Source: Eustoma russellianum
Taxonomy: Eukaryota; Streptophyta; Magnoliopsida; Gentianales; Gentianaceae
Direction: 5' to 3'
NCBI GenBank assembly: GCA_036186865.1
Contig: AP025057.1
Coordinates: forward strand, 22,952,348 to 23,016,347
DNA: 64,000 bases
Below, one piece after another: positions 10,401 to 20,757 of this stretch (its first letter is position 1; every line of letters begins with the position of its first letter). The notes under the pieces are model-generated. The model ran no database searches. It saw nothing but the letters and a program-made list of their open reading frames with translations, and had not been told where the DNA came from. A program made the translations under genes and the position numbers.

Positions 10401-11190
10401 GGATACAGCCATTATGGGTGGAAATATATGTGCTTTTTCAGGTCCTATGCCACGCAGCAATACAATTAAAGGCCATCTATACTGTTGGTGGCGTATAGCT
10501 AATCAAACTACCATGATTGGGCAACTACGAGCCGTAGTGCCATCGTTTGTGACATGGATAATATGGAAAGAATACGCAGCAATACGTTTTGGATCAGAAA
10601 CCTTTGTCTATGCTAAACTATCTGAAAAGGTGCGAACCACTGTCTACACATGGTCCGCAGCAATGAATGGGAAAAAGTTTGCAATGACCATGCCACATCT
10701 CGTGGCCCATCATTTTTCGCCAACATTACGCACAAAGAGAATTAGGCTCGTACGCTGGGAATTGCCAACCTTCAGGAAAACTCAAGTTAAACGTTGATGA
10801 ACAGTAGGACGATCTCATGCAGCTGGCGGAGCCATTCTGAGAGGACACCAGGGTCAACTAGTTTCAGCTATTTGCTTTGCACTTCCTATGTACACTCTGT
10901 TGCGTGCGGAACTTATGACCCTTACGCTAGCTTTGATCTACTATGCAAGGGAATATAATAACATCATTATTGAAATGGATTGCAAATCCCTTCTGTCCTT
11001 GCTCATGAACTCTCGGAGGATTACGGGAATATTACCGGAAGATATTCGCCGCACAACCATGTTCTTATCTCTTAACCAATCCACCATTCAATATTGTCCA
11101 AGGGAAATGAATACTGCTGCTCATTTATTAGCCGACATGGTTATAGAGCAGCTGTCTTTCAAGGTTATCAGGCTATTCAGGAAATCCCTA
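7397..11190 (+). pseudogene. LINE-b ORF2 (endonuclease, reverse transcriptase, zf-RVT, RNase H)
   Basis: Domains in order. Apurinic-type endonuclease, 7397 to about 8070: WNIRG, IEPKA, GGDFN, then SDHAP after a frameshift at 7937. Reverse transcriptase, about 8470-9554: FRPICLTNFISKVITR, QAGFLSGRGI, KLDMDKAFDRVSW, VKQGDPLSPLLF. The palm motif reads FVDALLVF, so the second Asp of the usual F-A-D-D box is lost. A thumb region follows (9590-10060: IKYLG, SAGRL-like), then zf-RVT (CAFC...DHVFLNC, about 10330-10400), linker, and RNase H (about 10780-11165: AGGAILRG, LRAEL, EMDCKSL, PREMNTAAHLLADM). At least six frameshifts or stops are visible. ORF2 normally nicks DNA and copies LINE RNA into it. 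Confidence 0.9.
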
Positions 11191-11872
11191 CTGAGGTTCG
11201 GGGGGCAATACACTTGGACCTACAGCTGTCAGCTCAGCGCCGTTGATGAGGTCTCACAAGGTGTTGGCGATCTCTCTTCTTTGTTTCCTGTGTTTCCATT
11301 TGACACAGGCAACCTTGGTGCGTCGCTCATTTCATCGTTGTTTTTTCATCACATTAGCTTACGGGAACTGCATTGCATTCTTGATGTCGCCTTGGTTCAT
11401 TTTGAATCAAGGCGACATGGGTATGTGCATTTTAAGGGTAATTATTTTTTCATGCCTTTTCATGCGATACTGACGTCTACTCTCATGTTTGATACTGAGG
11501 TGCGCCGGACTGAATTATATGCTTGGGATCCATTCTCTACTTCATTGAACAAATTAATCTGCATTATTTGTTATGGACTGACCTGGAGCATATGTGCCGG
11601 ACTGGATTACTCTGCCTTCCTGTGGCATCCTACTGTACTTTGGACGAGATTCTCATTTTTGCTGCATCATCATCTCAAAGGGAGCAGCCTTCTGCCTCGG
11701 CTGCATCATGGTGGCAAACTTGGCTTGATCTGCTGGAATTACTTTCTCATCAACTTATTGTTGACTAGATCTACCGTATCTTCCTCAACGCACACAGATT
11801 GTAGTTCATATATAATCACAATTTCATCTTCACCTGTATTATTTCATCGCTCCAAGCATATAAATATGCACG

Positions 11873-11932
11873 CTTTTTCCTTCGCCAAGGTTTTATCCAC
11901 AAGGGTGGTTTTACTTGGCAAGGTTTTAATGC
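11873..11932 (+). other. Conserved 3' UTR hairpin of LINE-b
   Basis: Outer stem GCCAAG (11884-11889) with CTTGGC (11914-11919). Inner stem CCAC (11897-11900) with GTGG (11905-11908). Followed by AAGGTTTTAATGCG, a block shared by all LINEs here. Confidence 0.6.
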
Positions 11933-12063
11933 GACATATTAATATGATTGGAGGTTAAAACTCATTAGCTCATTTCATTATCTCTTTTCTTATGCTGACT
12001 TATTGTAATATGGTTTCCTTCCACCAAAAGTGAGGATTTTCCAATAATATAAAATCTTTCATA

Positions 12064-12064
<1 letters not shown>

Positions 12065-12113
<49 letters not shown>
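12065..12113. repeat. (TA)n microsatellite
   Basis: About 24 TA units directly after the LINE-b 3' end and before LINE-c. Confidence 0.95.
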
Positions 12114-12116
<3 letters not shown>

Positions 12117-12117
12117 T

Positions 12118-13044
12118 AGCCGCTACATTACTGCGCAACCCACTCAATGCCCATTCTGTAAGAAACAGTCAGCGACAGCGGATCATGTTTTCGTATATTG
12201 TACATTTGTGCAACACTTATGGACATACTATGCTGCAGAATTGCACTGTCCCCTACCATCATCTTTGCAACTACGTCAATACATACTTTCTTGGTGGTAT
12301 CGTTCCGTATCTACATCTCTTTTTGGAGTTTTCAAAATCATCATTCCGGGCATAATTTTGTATAATATATGGCGTGCCTATACATCTTTGATTTATGGTG
12401 AGCAAACAAATATAACGATGGCATCTCTACAGAACTCTGTCCGCTATGACATCACTATTTGGTATAAATCAATCTCAGGCTCTAAACTTGCTGCCGATCC
12501 TAGACGATATTTCTCTTGGCTACCATCGCTGCGACTCCCACGGCCTATGCTGATTCGCTGGTTGTGTCCACCATCAGGGCGACTAAAATTAAATACCGAT
12601 GCGGCAGTGGGCAGACAATATGCAGCAGGGGGTGCAATATTGCGGGATCCGATGGGACGTTGTGTGGGTGCAATTTCCTTCAGGCTGCCCCTAGCATCAC
12701 CGCTAAATGCTGAAATTCAAGCAGCTTTATTTGGTCTTTTATACTTTCTCCCTATACATCGCAACATTGTATTGGAATCGGATTGTGCTTCCATGATTTC
12801 TCGGCTGTCCAACCCTCAACTGGTTCAAGGAAATTATTATCTCCGGCTACTTCATACTCTGATACATCTCCATCGGCTTAACAATCATCATATCTACCGA
12901 GAGGCCAATATGGCGGCTCATTATTTATCTCAACACGCAATGCTGGACCCCATCACGCATCATTATACATCACAAACTCTTCCCTCATTGGTGCGCGCGG
13001 CGGTCATTTTGGATTTTTCATCCGTTAACCTGCGTGTTGTGTAA
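12118..13044 (+). pseudogene. LINE-c ORF2 C-terminus: zf-RVT and RNase H, open frame
   Basis: An uninterrupted frame of about 308 codons. It starts within the zinc-binding segment (CPFCKKQSATADHVFVYC) and continues through PGIILYNIWRAYTSLIYG to RNase H: LNTDAAVGRQYAAGGAILRD (Asp), LNAEIQAALFGLLYFL (Glu), LESDCASM (Asp) and REANMAAHYLSQHA (His). The stop TAA is at 13042. All four RNase H catalytic positions are visible. EN and RT are absent through 5' truncation, so it is a fragment although the frame is clean. Confidence 0.85.
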
Positions 13045-13468
13045 TCCATTACAGTCTTCCACATGGATTGGCTTTTTCTACTTCTCCCTGCCTGTATCCT
13101 ACAAGATTCAGGCAGGCTTGTCTACAAACTCGTGGCGACATACTACAACACAATTTGGCTGGATCCTATTACATATCATTCTCAGCGACTAGCTACACAT
13201 TTATCGCCTTGGCATCGACCTTGCCAAGGCGATGTCGGTACGTGTCTGACATTTCTCTTTGGTTTTATTTGGATGCTCAACATCATCGGCGTAATTTATA
13301 TGTGTATTTTTCCTGAGGTATGGCTTCTACTGGATAAGCAAGTGTCACGCAAGGACTTACATGGCTGCAACTGGCGACTACCACATACATCTCCAACGGC
13401 AACAACCACTCATTTATACTTTATATTAGATTATACGCGTATCAATGACGGTTGTATAAATATGTACG

Positions 13469-13530
13469 CTTTTTCCTTTGCCAGGGTTTTATCCACAAGG
13501 GTGGTTTTTCCTGGCAAGGTTTTAATGCGG
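13469..13530 (+). other. Conserved 3' UTR hairpin of LINE-c
   Basis: Outer stem GCCAGG (13480-13485) with CCTGGC (13510-13515). Inner stem CCAC (13493-13496) with GTGG (13501-13504). Compared with LINE-b an A-T pair is replaced by G-C on both sides of the stem. Confidence 0.6.
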
Positions 13531-13849
13531 CATATCATATACGATTGGAGATATGTTATCATTTCCTCGCTATTGTATTTATTCACATACTTTGATGATT
13601 GTAATAAGGTTTTCCTCCACCAAAAGTGAGGTTTTTCATTAATAAAATATCGGTTCATTAAAAAAAAAAGGAGGTGTGTCCCCTGATCTTATTAATTAGC
13701 CCTCACTTATGGCGGAGGAATATCATTATTACAAATCAAGTCACAACATAATAAAATATAACAACTGAGTGGGCGAAAAACAAAACAGTTGAGATGGATA
13801 AGTAATAGGGGGAAAGGGCACTGCCTATATTTGATATGATATGCCTCAT

Positions 13850-13905
13850 TAAAACCTTGGCAAGCAAAACCACCCTTGTAGATAAAATCTTGCACGAAGG
13901 AAAAA
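13850..13905 (-). other. Conserved 3' UTR hairpin of LINE-d
   Basis: On the - strand GCAAG/CTTGC (13889-13893 with 13860-13864) forms the outer stem, and CTAC/GTGG (with one G-T pair) forms the inner stem. Confidence 0.55.
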
Positions 13906-14414
13906 GAGTACATATTTATCCAATATAGGTCAGGGATTACACAGCGAAAGTATTGCGCAGAGAGGGATGGGCGATGCCATAGGCCAGTCTCCATATGGTA
14001 TATACGTGCATCCATCGCAAGCCATGCAGTACAAGATAACAAAATATAAATTAGTGGCAATTCTGGGAAGTAACCAAGCAAAATCTGAGATGCAGAATCC
14101 GAAGACATACCTTGCCTGCCTGCGTTCATAAAAATGCAGGTAGAATATATATATTGACGCCAAATGCAATCAGGAGGAGATTGATGGCACCAAATAATGC
14201 ACAAGCCCAACTTTCGGATGTAAGTAGTGATTGTCAGCAAACCTCGCATGCAGCCGCAAAGATTGTTGAGCAGTAATCTTGCACTAGAAGTAATAGAGAC
14301 AAAGAAAATCAATATTAGAAGTAAAGTAGGTACCCGGACTGCCTGCATGCATTGACTGCAGGTAGGCAGAAGATGAATTGCTTGGACCATATAGCTGCGC
14401 AAGTGTAGTACCAT

Positions 14415-16223
14415 CAAATCCGTTCGTAAACAACCTCTTGGCACCGGAGGCAGACTACTGATCGTATGAAACTTGATGAATACAGGTGTCTGTAAAGCCT
14501 GATACACCAAATGATGAGCCACATAATTTGTCTCTCGGCGTGTATAACCGAGATCGGATCGAGTCAGCTGAATGAATGTAGCAAGTCTATGCAAATCACC
14601 CCGTAGATCCCCAGTTGCCGACAATAATTCATGCTGCATCTGAGGAAGAGCTATGAAATCTGTCTCAATGATGAAATTGGAATAGCGGAGAGAGTAGAAA
14701 ATGGTCGTATATAGTATTGCTTTATGCTCTGCCCGGAGGGGGGATAGGGCTGGCAATGGAAATGCAATTGCGGAAATGAACGCTCCATTAGAGTCTCTAA
14801 CAACTGCACCCGCTGCTGAGGCTCGACGACGTATGGCAGCATCAACATTAATCTTCAACCGACCTATTGGTGGCATATGCCAATGAACAATGGAGACATG
14901 ACACGACTTTATCCTCGGAGACAAACCTACGGCAACCAAGGGCGAAAGCCCCACTGCAAATTGTTTACCCGAAGCTGACATGCACCATGTGTAATATTCA
15001 TCCGCACTCGCTCCTCAAGTCTTCGACTATTGTAAGAATCATCTCCAAAAGAAGTGCACGTATACTCCTTCCAAATACTTCAGCAAACGGCATGTGTTAC
15101 CACCACCTTAAGCTGTCCCCACATGGCACTAGAAGAAGAACTAAGACACCAACTCATTAGATGAGACCTCAAGGATGTCTGTAGCGTAGCAGGGCTATGC
15201 ATGAGAAAAGCATATCACTGCCATATTGAAGAAATCGTCGGGCAGTGAAGAAAAAGATGATTTAACTCTCCATTAGAGTGCGAACAAAAATGGGAAATCA
15301 TGGGGAATGCCACCAAAAATGCACAAACGTTTTGTGGAAGCGGTAGTGCCCGGAATAATAATCTCCACATAAAAAGTTTTGGCACGTGTGGCAACCCCGA
15401 CCACCATATATAACGGCAAAAGTGCAAGGTAGCTTGCGACGACCTAAATTCCTCATATGCACTCTTGAGAGGAAATTGGCCATTGGCATTCGGCCGCCAG
15501 TTTATGCCTGTAATTCCCATCTCTATTTGACTGCGAAAAAAAGAATGAATACCACATATATGTTTCCAATCTGGAGACACATAAATTAACGCCTGATAGC
15601 GCTCTCGACCACCATATTTCTGTCTAAGGAATTTTGCCCAAACGGTATCCCCTTGATTAACCACAATTTTCATTCATACGTCTTTTGCAAAGAATTCAAA
15701 GAACGAATGCCAAGTCATCCCTCTTCCATGGGAAATCAAATATCAGACCATGCACGCCAATGATGCCTACCTGCCCTAAAGAAGCGCGCCATTTTTTGTT
15801 CTAACTCCACTATGACACTGCGTGGTAACCTAATAACTGCAAACAGATGTAATGGGATTGCTGACAAAACTGAGTGTATAAGCGTCAAGCGACCTGCTGC
15901 ACTTAATAGCTTGTTTGCCCAACCATCCAAACGACTGCTGAAATGATTTGACAATGGAGTACAGTGTGATGCTTGACATATATCTCAATGAATCGGCACC
16001 CCAAATATTTCATAAGAAGGGTGGATAAGCGCATTCCCAACAAGTCTGTTGCATGCCTGCCTGTGTGATGCCTACTTACCACCACCAAACTCTTGTGAAA
16101 ATTAACTTGTTGGCCCGACGCCTGCTGATATTGTTGTAAGTACTCTGTGAAGCGTCGTAGATTTTGTGTAGTGGAAGAAAGAAATATGAGCAAATCATCA
16201 ATGAAACCCAAGTGAGTGGGGGC
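14415..16223 (-). pseudogene. LINE-d ORF2 remnant (end of RT, thumb, zf-RVT, RNase H)
   Basis: From 16223 downward the first motif is THLGFIDDLLIF, so here the catalytic DD pair of the palm is intact, unlike LINE-b. Next come QQASGQQVNFHKS, LLGMRLSTLLMKYLG and, after frameshifts, the thumb (15736-15954: WANKLLSAAGRLTLIHSVL). The frame at 15215-15673 covers the zf-RVT region (FMWRLLFRALPLP, HLFLHCP). RNase H is in 14415-14981 (KINVDAAI, LRAEHKAI, IETDFIAL, RRETNYVAHHL). That frame stays open to 13707, deep into the 3' UTR. Catalytic RNase H residues look present, but the whole is frameshifted and cut. Confidence 0.85.
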
Positions 16224-16440
16224 TGTTAAGAAAAAGAGTCTGAGTGATTGACAAATAGATGATTTAAATACTACGTGTTTTAAGAAATGCATGACAAATT
16301 TATTACTTGACACGTTTTTGTGACAAACTTATCTTATATACTTTATATATAATGTTACTGTACTAACAAGCCATGAAGCGTTAAAGCTTACATCAAATGG
16401 CAAACATTTGTTGTGTTTGAACTATTTTTAGGTGCCACCA

Positions 16441-16505
16441 TTAATGAACTAAACTAGTTCATTAAGTGAAGTACTTAAGTTAATGAACTAACTAGTTCAC
16501 TAAAT
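16441..16505. promoter_or_regulatory. Paired palindromes near the copia LTR 5' end
   Basis: Two adjacent inverted repeats of the form TGAACTA(n)TAGTTCA lie about 220 bp from the LTR start. Equivalent pairs are kept in every copia LTR here (40790-40845, 44936-44992, 51066-51140). They may be protein-binding sites in U3; this is inference from conservation only. Confidence 0.4.
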
Positions 16506-18419
16506 GGAGATATATTTGGAGAAGGCATGATGGCAACGAATTGAAGAGTGGAAAGTCTCCTTACTCATCCACTTCACACGCCATTAATATATAAATTATA
16601 TATATTTATATTTTTGCTAAAAAGGCACAATACACATATATTCCGACGTACTACCGACACGTTACATATATTACAAACGTACGTCAACGTCACACCACTA
16701 TACTTACCTCATATTTATGAGTATATTCAGATCTTATATCATATGATATAAGTCATGGTGTTGACAAAATTATTACGACATGTTACAAGGTTGTAAACCG
16801 AAAATTGTCGTATCGGGTGACTACAGAAACTTCACCAATGTGTCACTTATTGCCATATATAGATGGCCAGCCCATATGCTTTAAAAAGAGCCAAAAATTT
16901 CGTGGCTCAAATGATATATTCATCCATGAAATCATTCCATGTTGTCACACACAAATCACCCCCAATTAAGGCCAAATTGTGGATATGCCAAATTAATCTT
17001 TTTAAGCACATGGGGTGCTTACTTTAATCAGACATTATAGCTGAATATTCAATTCATTTTATGTATATTATGTGTGACATAATATATATAACATGTGCAA
17101 AAAGTTTGAATTTAATCGGAGAAAAATCGTGTAATCGACGAAAGTCGAAAATTTGGTTTTCTACGAACATAACACATGGAACGTTTTTGTCATGACATGT
17201 AACATGTATCGACACTTTTTACACATTAAAGACATGCTAAAGTGTTCTAGAATATTCAAATTAGAGCTGATTGGAATTTACCATATATGTGTGATTATTG
17301 TGCAATATTTGACAAAGTATACCAAAATGAAATTCAGCACATTGCTAGACATCATACACGCCTACTTCAGCCTAAGCGGAGCCTACATGGAGCTTAGTTG
17401 GTATCTTGATTGGTGGAGAATATGACACACAAGGTTAGTGACATAAAGGAGGGAGCTACACAAGGTAACAATTCAAACATTTGGCAAATTTAACACATGC
17501 TGAAAATTCAGCATGTGACAATGTGACGTGGCCGAATTTTATGTCTTGGAGATGACAAATTTGCTTCCTAAAATTTATGGGATTAATTGTTGATTATTTG
17601 GAAACATTTTAAACTCTTTTTGGCACATGTTTTTACATTTTAATCTCAGATTTTACAGCTACTAAATGGTAACAAGATTCATCCAATCATAGAGTGCCAA
17701 GTAAGCAAAGCCAAGACATTCATCCAATCATGGTTTGCCAAGTGAGCAAAATGGTGTCATATCTACACAAGGTAATCTTCCAAGGACATTAAAGAAAATT
17801 CTCAAGGTGTTGGAAGACCTAAAGGGGGCGGCCATGAGGTGATAAAAATAAGAGAAGAGAGCAAACAAAAGCAAGACAACTCTCATATTCTATCAAGTGC
17901 AAAAGGACTCTCTACTCTCCTCTTCTACATTTCTTTCTTCTTCTTCCTAACTCAACCTATTGTTCTTATATTCAATATATTGAATAGGATTTGTTTATAC
18001 CATCATACACGCCTCATTCGTAAAAGGTTGATCAAGGTGTGATCAAACCTTCATCCGTTCGGTGGTGGTGTTTGTGATCGGTGTGATTGTTTGTATCGTT
18101 TGTAAAAGGGTGGAGTTGGTGTCTAACTCCAGCAACCCTTGTGTTAAGGTGTTAATTTGTGTTTAGTGATAACCGAGGAAGGTTTCCTCGAAGACTGAAG
18201 TAGGTTGATTTAACCGAACCAGTATAAAATCCTTGATGTCTTTACTTTCAGCACTTTACTTTCAGTTTTCAGTTTCTGCGTTGATTTCATTGCAATCATA
18301 AAAATAGTAAACGAATTTCAAAAATCGTAAAATTTTGCAAAAACTTAGCCACACCTCTTAATGTTCATTTGGCGCAAGTTGCAACCCATTTGGACAAGTA
18401 TAAGTCAATCAAACGTTAA

Positions 18420-18429
18420 TAGTTTTGAG
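18420..18429. repeat. Target-site duplication, left copy (TAGTTTTGAG)
   Basis: Ten bases repeated exactly at 19611-19620. The intact LTR of Copia-3 has the single-copy form (TAGTTCTGAG) at the same place. Duplications of 9-11 bp are the mark of Mutator-like transposases. Confidence 0.9.
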
Positions 18430-18596
18430 GAGGGATTCGCACCGAGCACCCAAACGTTGGTCAAATAATCCACTTAACACTGAAACGTTTCGAAACCTCA
18501 TTTGGCACCTAAACGTTGTCAAAATTGACTCAATTAACACCAGAAACCGGCTGCTAACCTGCTGCAGCCGGTTTCCATGAATTTTACCGCCAAAAT
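18430..18596 (+). repeat. Left terminal inverted repeat of Pack-MULE
   Basis: 167 bp, reverse-complementary to 19444-19610 with a single mismatch seen (CGAAACC against CAAAACC). Confidence 0.9.
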
Positions 18597-18780
18597 TAAT
18601 TCTTTCTCCAAAATAACATCTTCTCCTTCCCTCCCTCATGCTACAACTAGTTATCCTCTGGTTTTTCTCCATAAATTAGCACCTCATTTCACAAAATCAA
18701 CCAATAATCTAATATTTTGAACCAAGATTTCTCCATAAATTAGTCATCAAGAAAGTTGGAAACCACCTTTCTCCAAGAAT

Positions 18781-19294
18781 TTGAAAAATACAAGAATTTG
18801 GAAAACCCGAAAATTTGCACCTCCCCCAATCTTCATCTTCATCTTCATATCCATTTTTCTATCAACAAAATTTGATGCATGCAATGAAATTGATAAAGCA
18901 GCACTTCTTGAATTCAAGTCCAACATCACATCAGATCCTTCAAACATTTTCCAATCATGGATTCCCACGACAGCTGTACCAGTTAGAAGGGCATTTCTTG
19001 CGACCCCATCTCCGGCAAGGTGGTCAATCTCTCCCGCTCCGGCCTTGTCTCCGGCGACGACATCATTCTCGATACTTCCGACACCGTAACTCTTTCTTCT
19101 TCGTTAGCTAAACTTTCCTATCTTCAGCTCCTTGATCTAAGTAATTTAAAAGATCTCAAAGGTCAAATTCCAGCCGACTGTGGGGGATTATCTCAGCTGA
19201 TTTATCTTTTTCTCGACATAAACAAGCCGACGGGGCAATTCCGACGAGTTTCCGCGGGCTTAAAACGTTGAAGAAGTTGTTATTTGAATCATAA
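18781..19294 (+). pseudogene. Captured 5' fragment of an LRR-domain gene (LRRNT and first repeats)
   Basis: The start at 18781 gives a basic, then hydrophobic leader (PPIFIFIFISIFLS) like a signal peptide. A plant LRR N-terminal cap follows (CNEIDKAALLEFKSNIT, SWIPTT). After a frameshift near 18970 the frame has an in-frame TAG in the cap, then ISCDPISGKVVNLSRSGL, SYLQLLDLSNLKDLKGQIP and a second partial repeat, ending about 19294. This matches extracellular LRR proteins of the polygalacturonase-inhibitor / DRT100 / receptor type, most of whose length is missing. It is a gene fragment transported by the MULE, not a working gene. The source gene should lie elsewhere in the genome. Confidence 0.8.
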
Positions 19295-19443
19295 TAGAGA
19301 GGGAGAAGAATGAGGATATTGAATTATTCTTGGATGTTGTTTCATTTTGTGCAGTTGGGGTTTAATTTATGTAAAGAAAGCATAGGGAAACGGTAGGAGC
19401 AGTAAGGAGGGAAGCAGAAGACGTTTTTCTTGGAGGGGGGAAC

Positions 19444-19610
19444 ATTTTGGCGGTAAAATTCATGGAAACCGGCTGCAGCAGGTTAGCAGCCGGTTTCTGG
19501 TGTTAATTGAGTCAATTTTGACAACGTTTAGGTGCCAAATGAGGTTTTGAAACGTTTCAGTGTTAAGTGGATTATTTGACCAACGTTTGGGTGCTCGGTG
19601 CGAATCCCTC
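19444..19610 (-). repeat. Right terminal inverted repeat of Pack-MULE
   Basis: Ends GCGAATCCCTC, complementary to the left arm. Followed by the second target duplication (19611-19620). Confidence 0.9.
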
Positions 19611-20100
19611 TAGTTTTGAGACTAGTGCAATCTGATTTTCAGACTTGCAAAGGTTGAGAACATCAACGTATTTGACATACTTCCCAAAGGAATTTTTCAA
19701 AACTGTTTCAACCCATTTAAATAAATATATGGATGGTCTTGTCACTAAATTTTCAGACCATTTGGAGTCTCCAATCAATTGGAATAAAATTTTCAAACCG
19801 GAGTACTTTTTCTGGCAGATTTGCGCAATCTGACCAAGAACGTATTTTCAAAGGGTTAGGAGTTGAATTTTAATCTGAAATTCTTAGGAGATACTCAAAA
19901 CATCCGAGAGTAGAATATCTCCAAATTTCAAAAATTTTAGAGGTCTATAACCAGGTATTTCAAACGTTTCAAATCAAAATTTGAAAACAGAAATTGTTTT
20001 CAGAAGTTAGGTTTTTGGGTCAAAACTTTTTTAAAAAACCAAAATTTTCTGCACCTACTATTCAACCCCCCTTCTAGTGGTTCTATACAGGTCCTACAAG

Positions 20101-20112
20101 TGGTATCAGAGC
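20101..20112 (+). promoter_or_regulatory. Primer-binding site of Copia-1
   Basis: TGGTATCAGAGC, two bases after the LTR end. Complementary to the 3' end of plant initiator Met-tRNA, the usual primer of Ty1/copia reverse transcription. Confidence 0.9.
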
Positions 20113-20154
20113 GCAGACACACTCACGAAAAGGAGATCCGACGATCTTAGTGAG

Positions 20155-20757
20155 ATGGCAACCACTAGCTTCAAAACCGAGCAAGAAGGTATGTCGAGTC
20201 AAAGACCTCCTCTTTTTGATGGCGAGTTTATCCAATGGAAACTTAGAATGAAACTTTTTCTTATGGCTATTGATATTGATTTATGGTCTATTATAGAAGA
20301 CAGTCCATTCGTTCCATCTAAGTTATCTACTGTTGATGGTGTCACACTAGAAGTTATAAAACCAAAACAAGAATAAATATGCTTATGTCCACTCTTAAAC
20401 GGGCTAAGTAAAAGTGAATCAAGTTACGTGTCTAACTGTTCTAGTACCCAAGAGATGTGGAGAATTCTTGAGATGAAACATGAAGACTAGCCAAGTTAAG
20501 GAGTCCAAAATAAATATGCTTATGTCCACTCTTGAGTCTTTCAAATTATTGCCAAATGAATCTATTATTGATATGGATTTACGATTGATTAACATCTATA
20601 ATTCTTTTGAGTCTCTTGGCAAAGATTTTTCTACACAGAAAAATGTCCAAAAGGTACTAAGAAGTCTCCCATCCGAATGGGACTGGAAAGTCACGGCAAT
20701 TGAGAAGAGTAAAGAAACGAGATCAATAAAAATGGAAGAACTAATCAGATCTCTAGA
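20155..20757 (+). pseudogene. Copia-1 gag, N-terminal part
   Basis: ATGGCAACC at 20155 starts the frame, with RPPLFDG and WKLRMKLFLMAIDIDLW as in the copia gag N-terminal domain. A stop at 20376 and a deletion/rearrangement at 20376-20480 follow. The second frame (20480-20757) has MLMSTLESFKLLPNESI and LRSLPSEWDWKVTAIE of the UBN2/gag_2 domain. Copia-3 has the equivalent region in longer form. Gag normally builds the virus-like particle. The frame is then split by LTR-X and resumes at 26028. Confidence 0.85.

Larger units (their letters stand above)
5914..12064 (+). mobile_element. LINE-b: near full-length L1-type LINE
   Basis: About 6.1 kb: GC-rich 5' UTR (5920-6072), ORF1 (6073-7400), ORF2 (7397 to about 11190) and a ~870-bp 3' UTR with the family hairpin (11873-11932) and tail CCTTCCACCAAAAGTGAGG (12017-12035). 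Many frameshifts and stops make it inactive. Both flanks are TA-rich microsatellites. The exact 5' end is uncertain. Confidence 0.85.
12114..13668 (+). mobile_element. LINE-c: 5'-truncated L1-type LINE
   Basis: Begins inside the zf-RVT domain directly after the TA microsatellite and ends with the family tail (13614-13631) and a poly-A run (13658-13668). The coding part is open throughout, so this copy is younger or better preserved than its neighbours. Confidence 0.85.
13695..16223 (-). mobile_element. LINE-d: 3' half of an L1-type LINE, cut by Copia-1
   Basis: The 3' tail complement lies at 13701-13718 and the hairpin at 13850-13900. Coding sequence for RNase H, zf-RVT, thumb and the end of RT reads up to 16223. 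There the LTR of Copia-1 begins exactly (TGTTAAG at 16224), so the LINE was interrupted by that insertion. It lies tail to tail with LINE-c, 26 bp apart. Confidence 0.85.
18430..19610. mobile_element. Pack-MULE: non-autonomous Mutator-like element with captured LRR gene fragment
   Basis: A 1,181-bp element with 167-bp terminal inverted repeats (18430-18596 and 19444-19610) beginning GAGGGATTCGCACCGAGC. It is flanked by a 10-bp target duplication and encodes no transposase. The interior (about 18600-19440) carries the 5' end of a leucine-rich-repeat gene. The two arms differ at one position as read, so insertion is recent compared with the surrounding elements. Within each arm AAACCGGCTGC and GCAGCCGGTTT form a further internal palindrome. 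Confidence 0.88.
16224..20098 (+). repeat. 5' LTR of Copia-1 (with Pack-MULE inside)
   Basis: It aligns along its length with the Copia-3 LTR at 40564-43269. Landmarks in order: paired palindromes at about 16441-16505, a pyrimidine-rich stretch near 17900-17960, and the typical copia end CTATTCAACCCCCCTTCTAG just before the PBS. The Pack-MULE occupies 18430-19610. Confidence 0.9.

Noticed and set aside
13707..14414. A 424-codon open frame extending from LINE-d RNase H through the 3' UTR; similar long frames at 11190-11958 and 13063-13629
   Set aside because: The parts beyond RNase H lie in different frames relative to each other in LINE-b, c and d and show no shared peptide except where the hairpin and tail are translated. 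Chance openness of the UTR is the simpler reading.
18781..19272. An LRR protein gene
   Set aside because: Only the leader, cap and first repeats are present, with a frameshift and a TAG, inside a Pack-MULE. It is a captured fragment.
20101..20112. A tRNA-Met gene
   Set aside because: Only the 12 bases complementary to the tRNA 3' end are present next to an LTR, so it is a primer-binding site.
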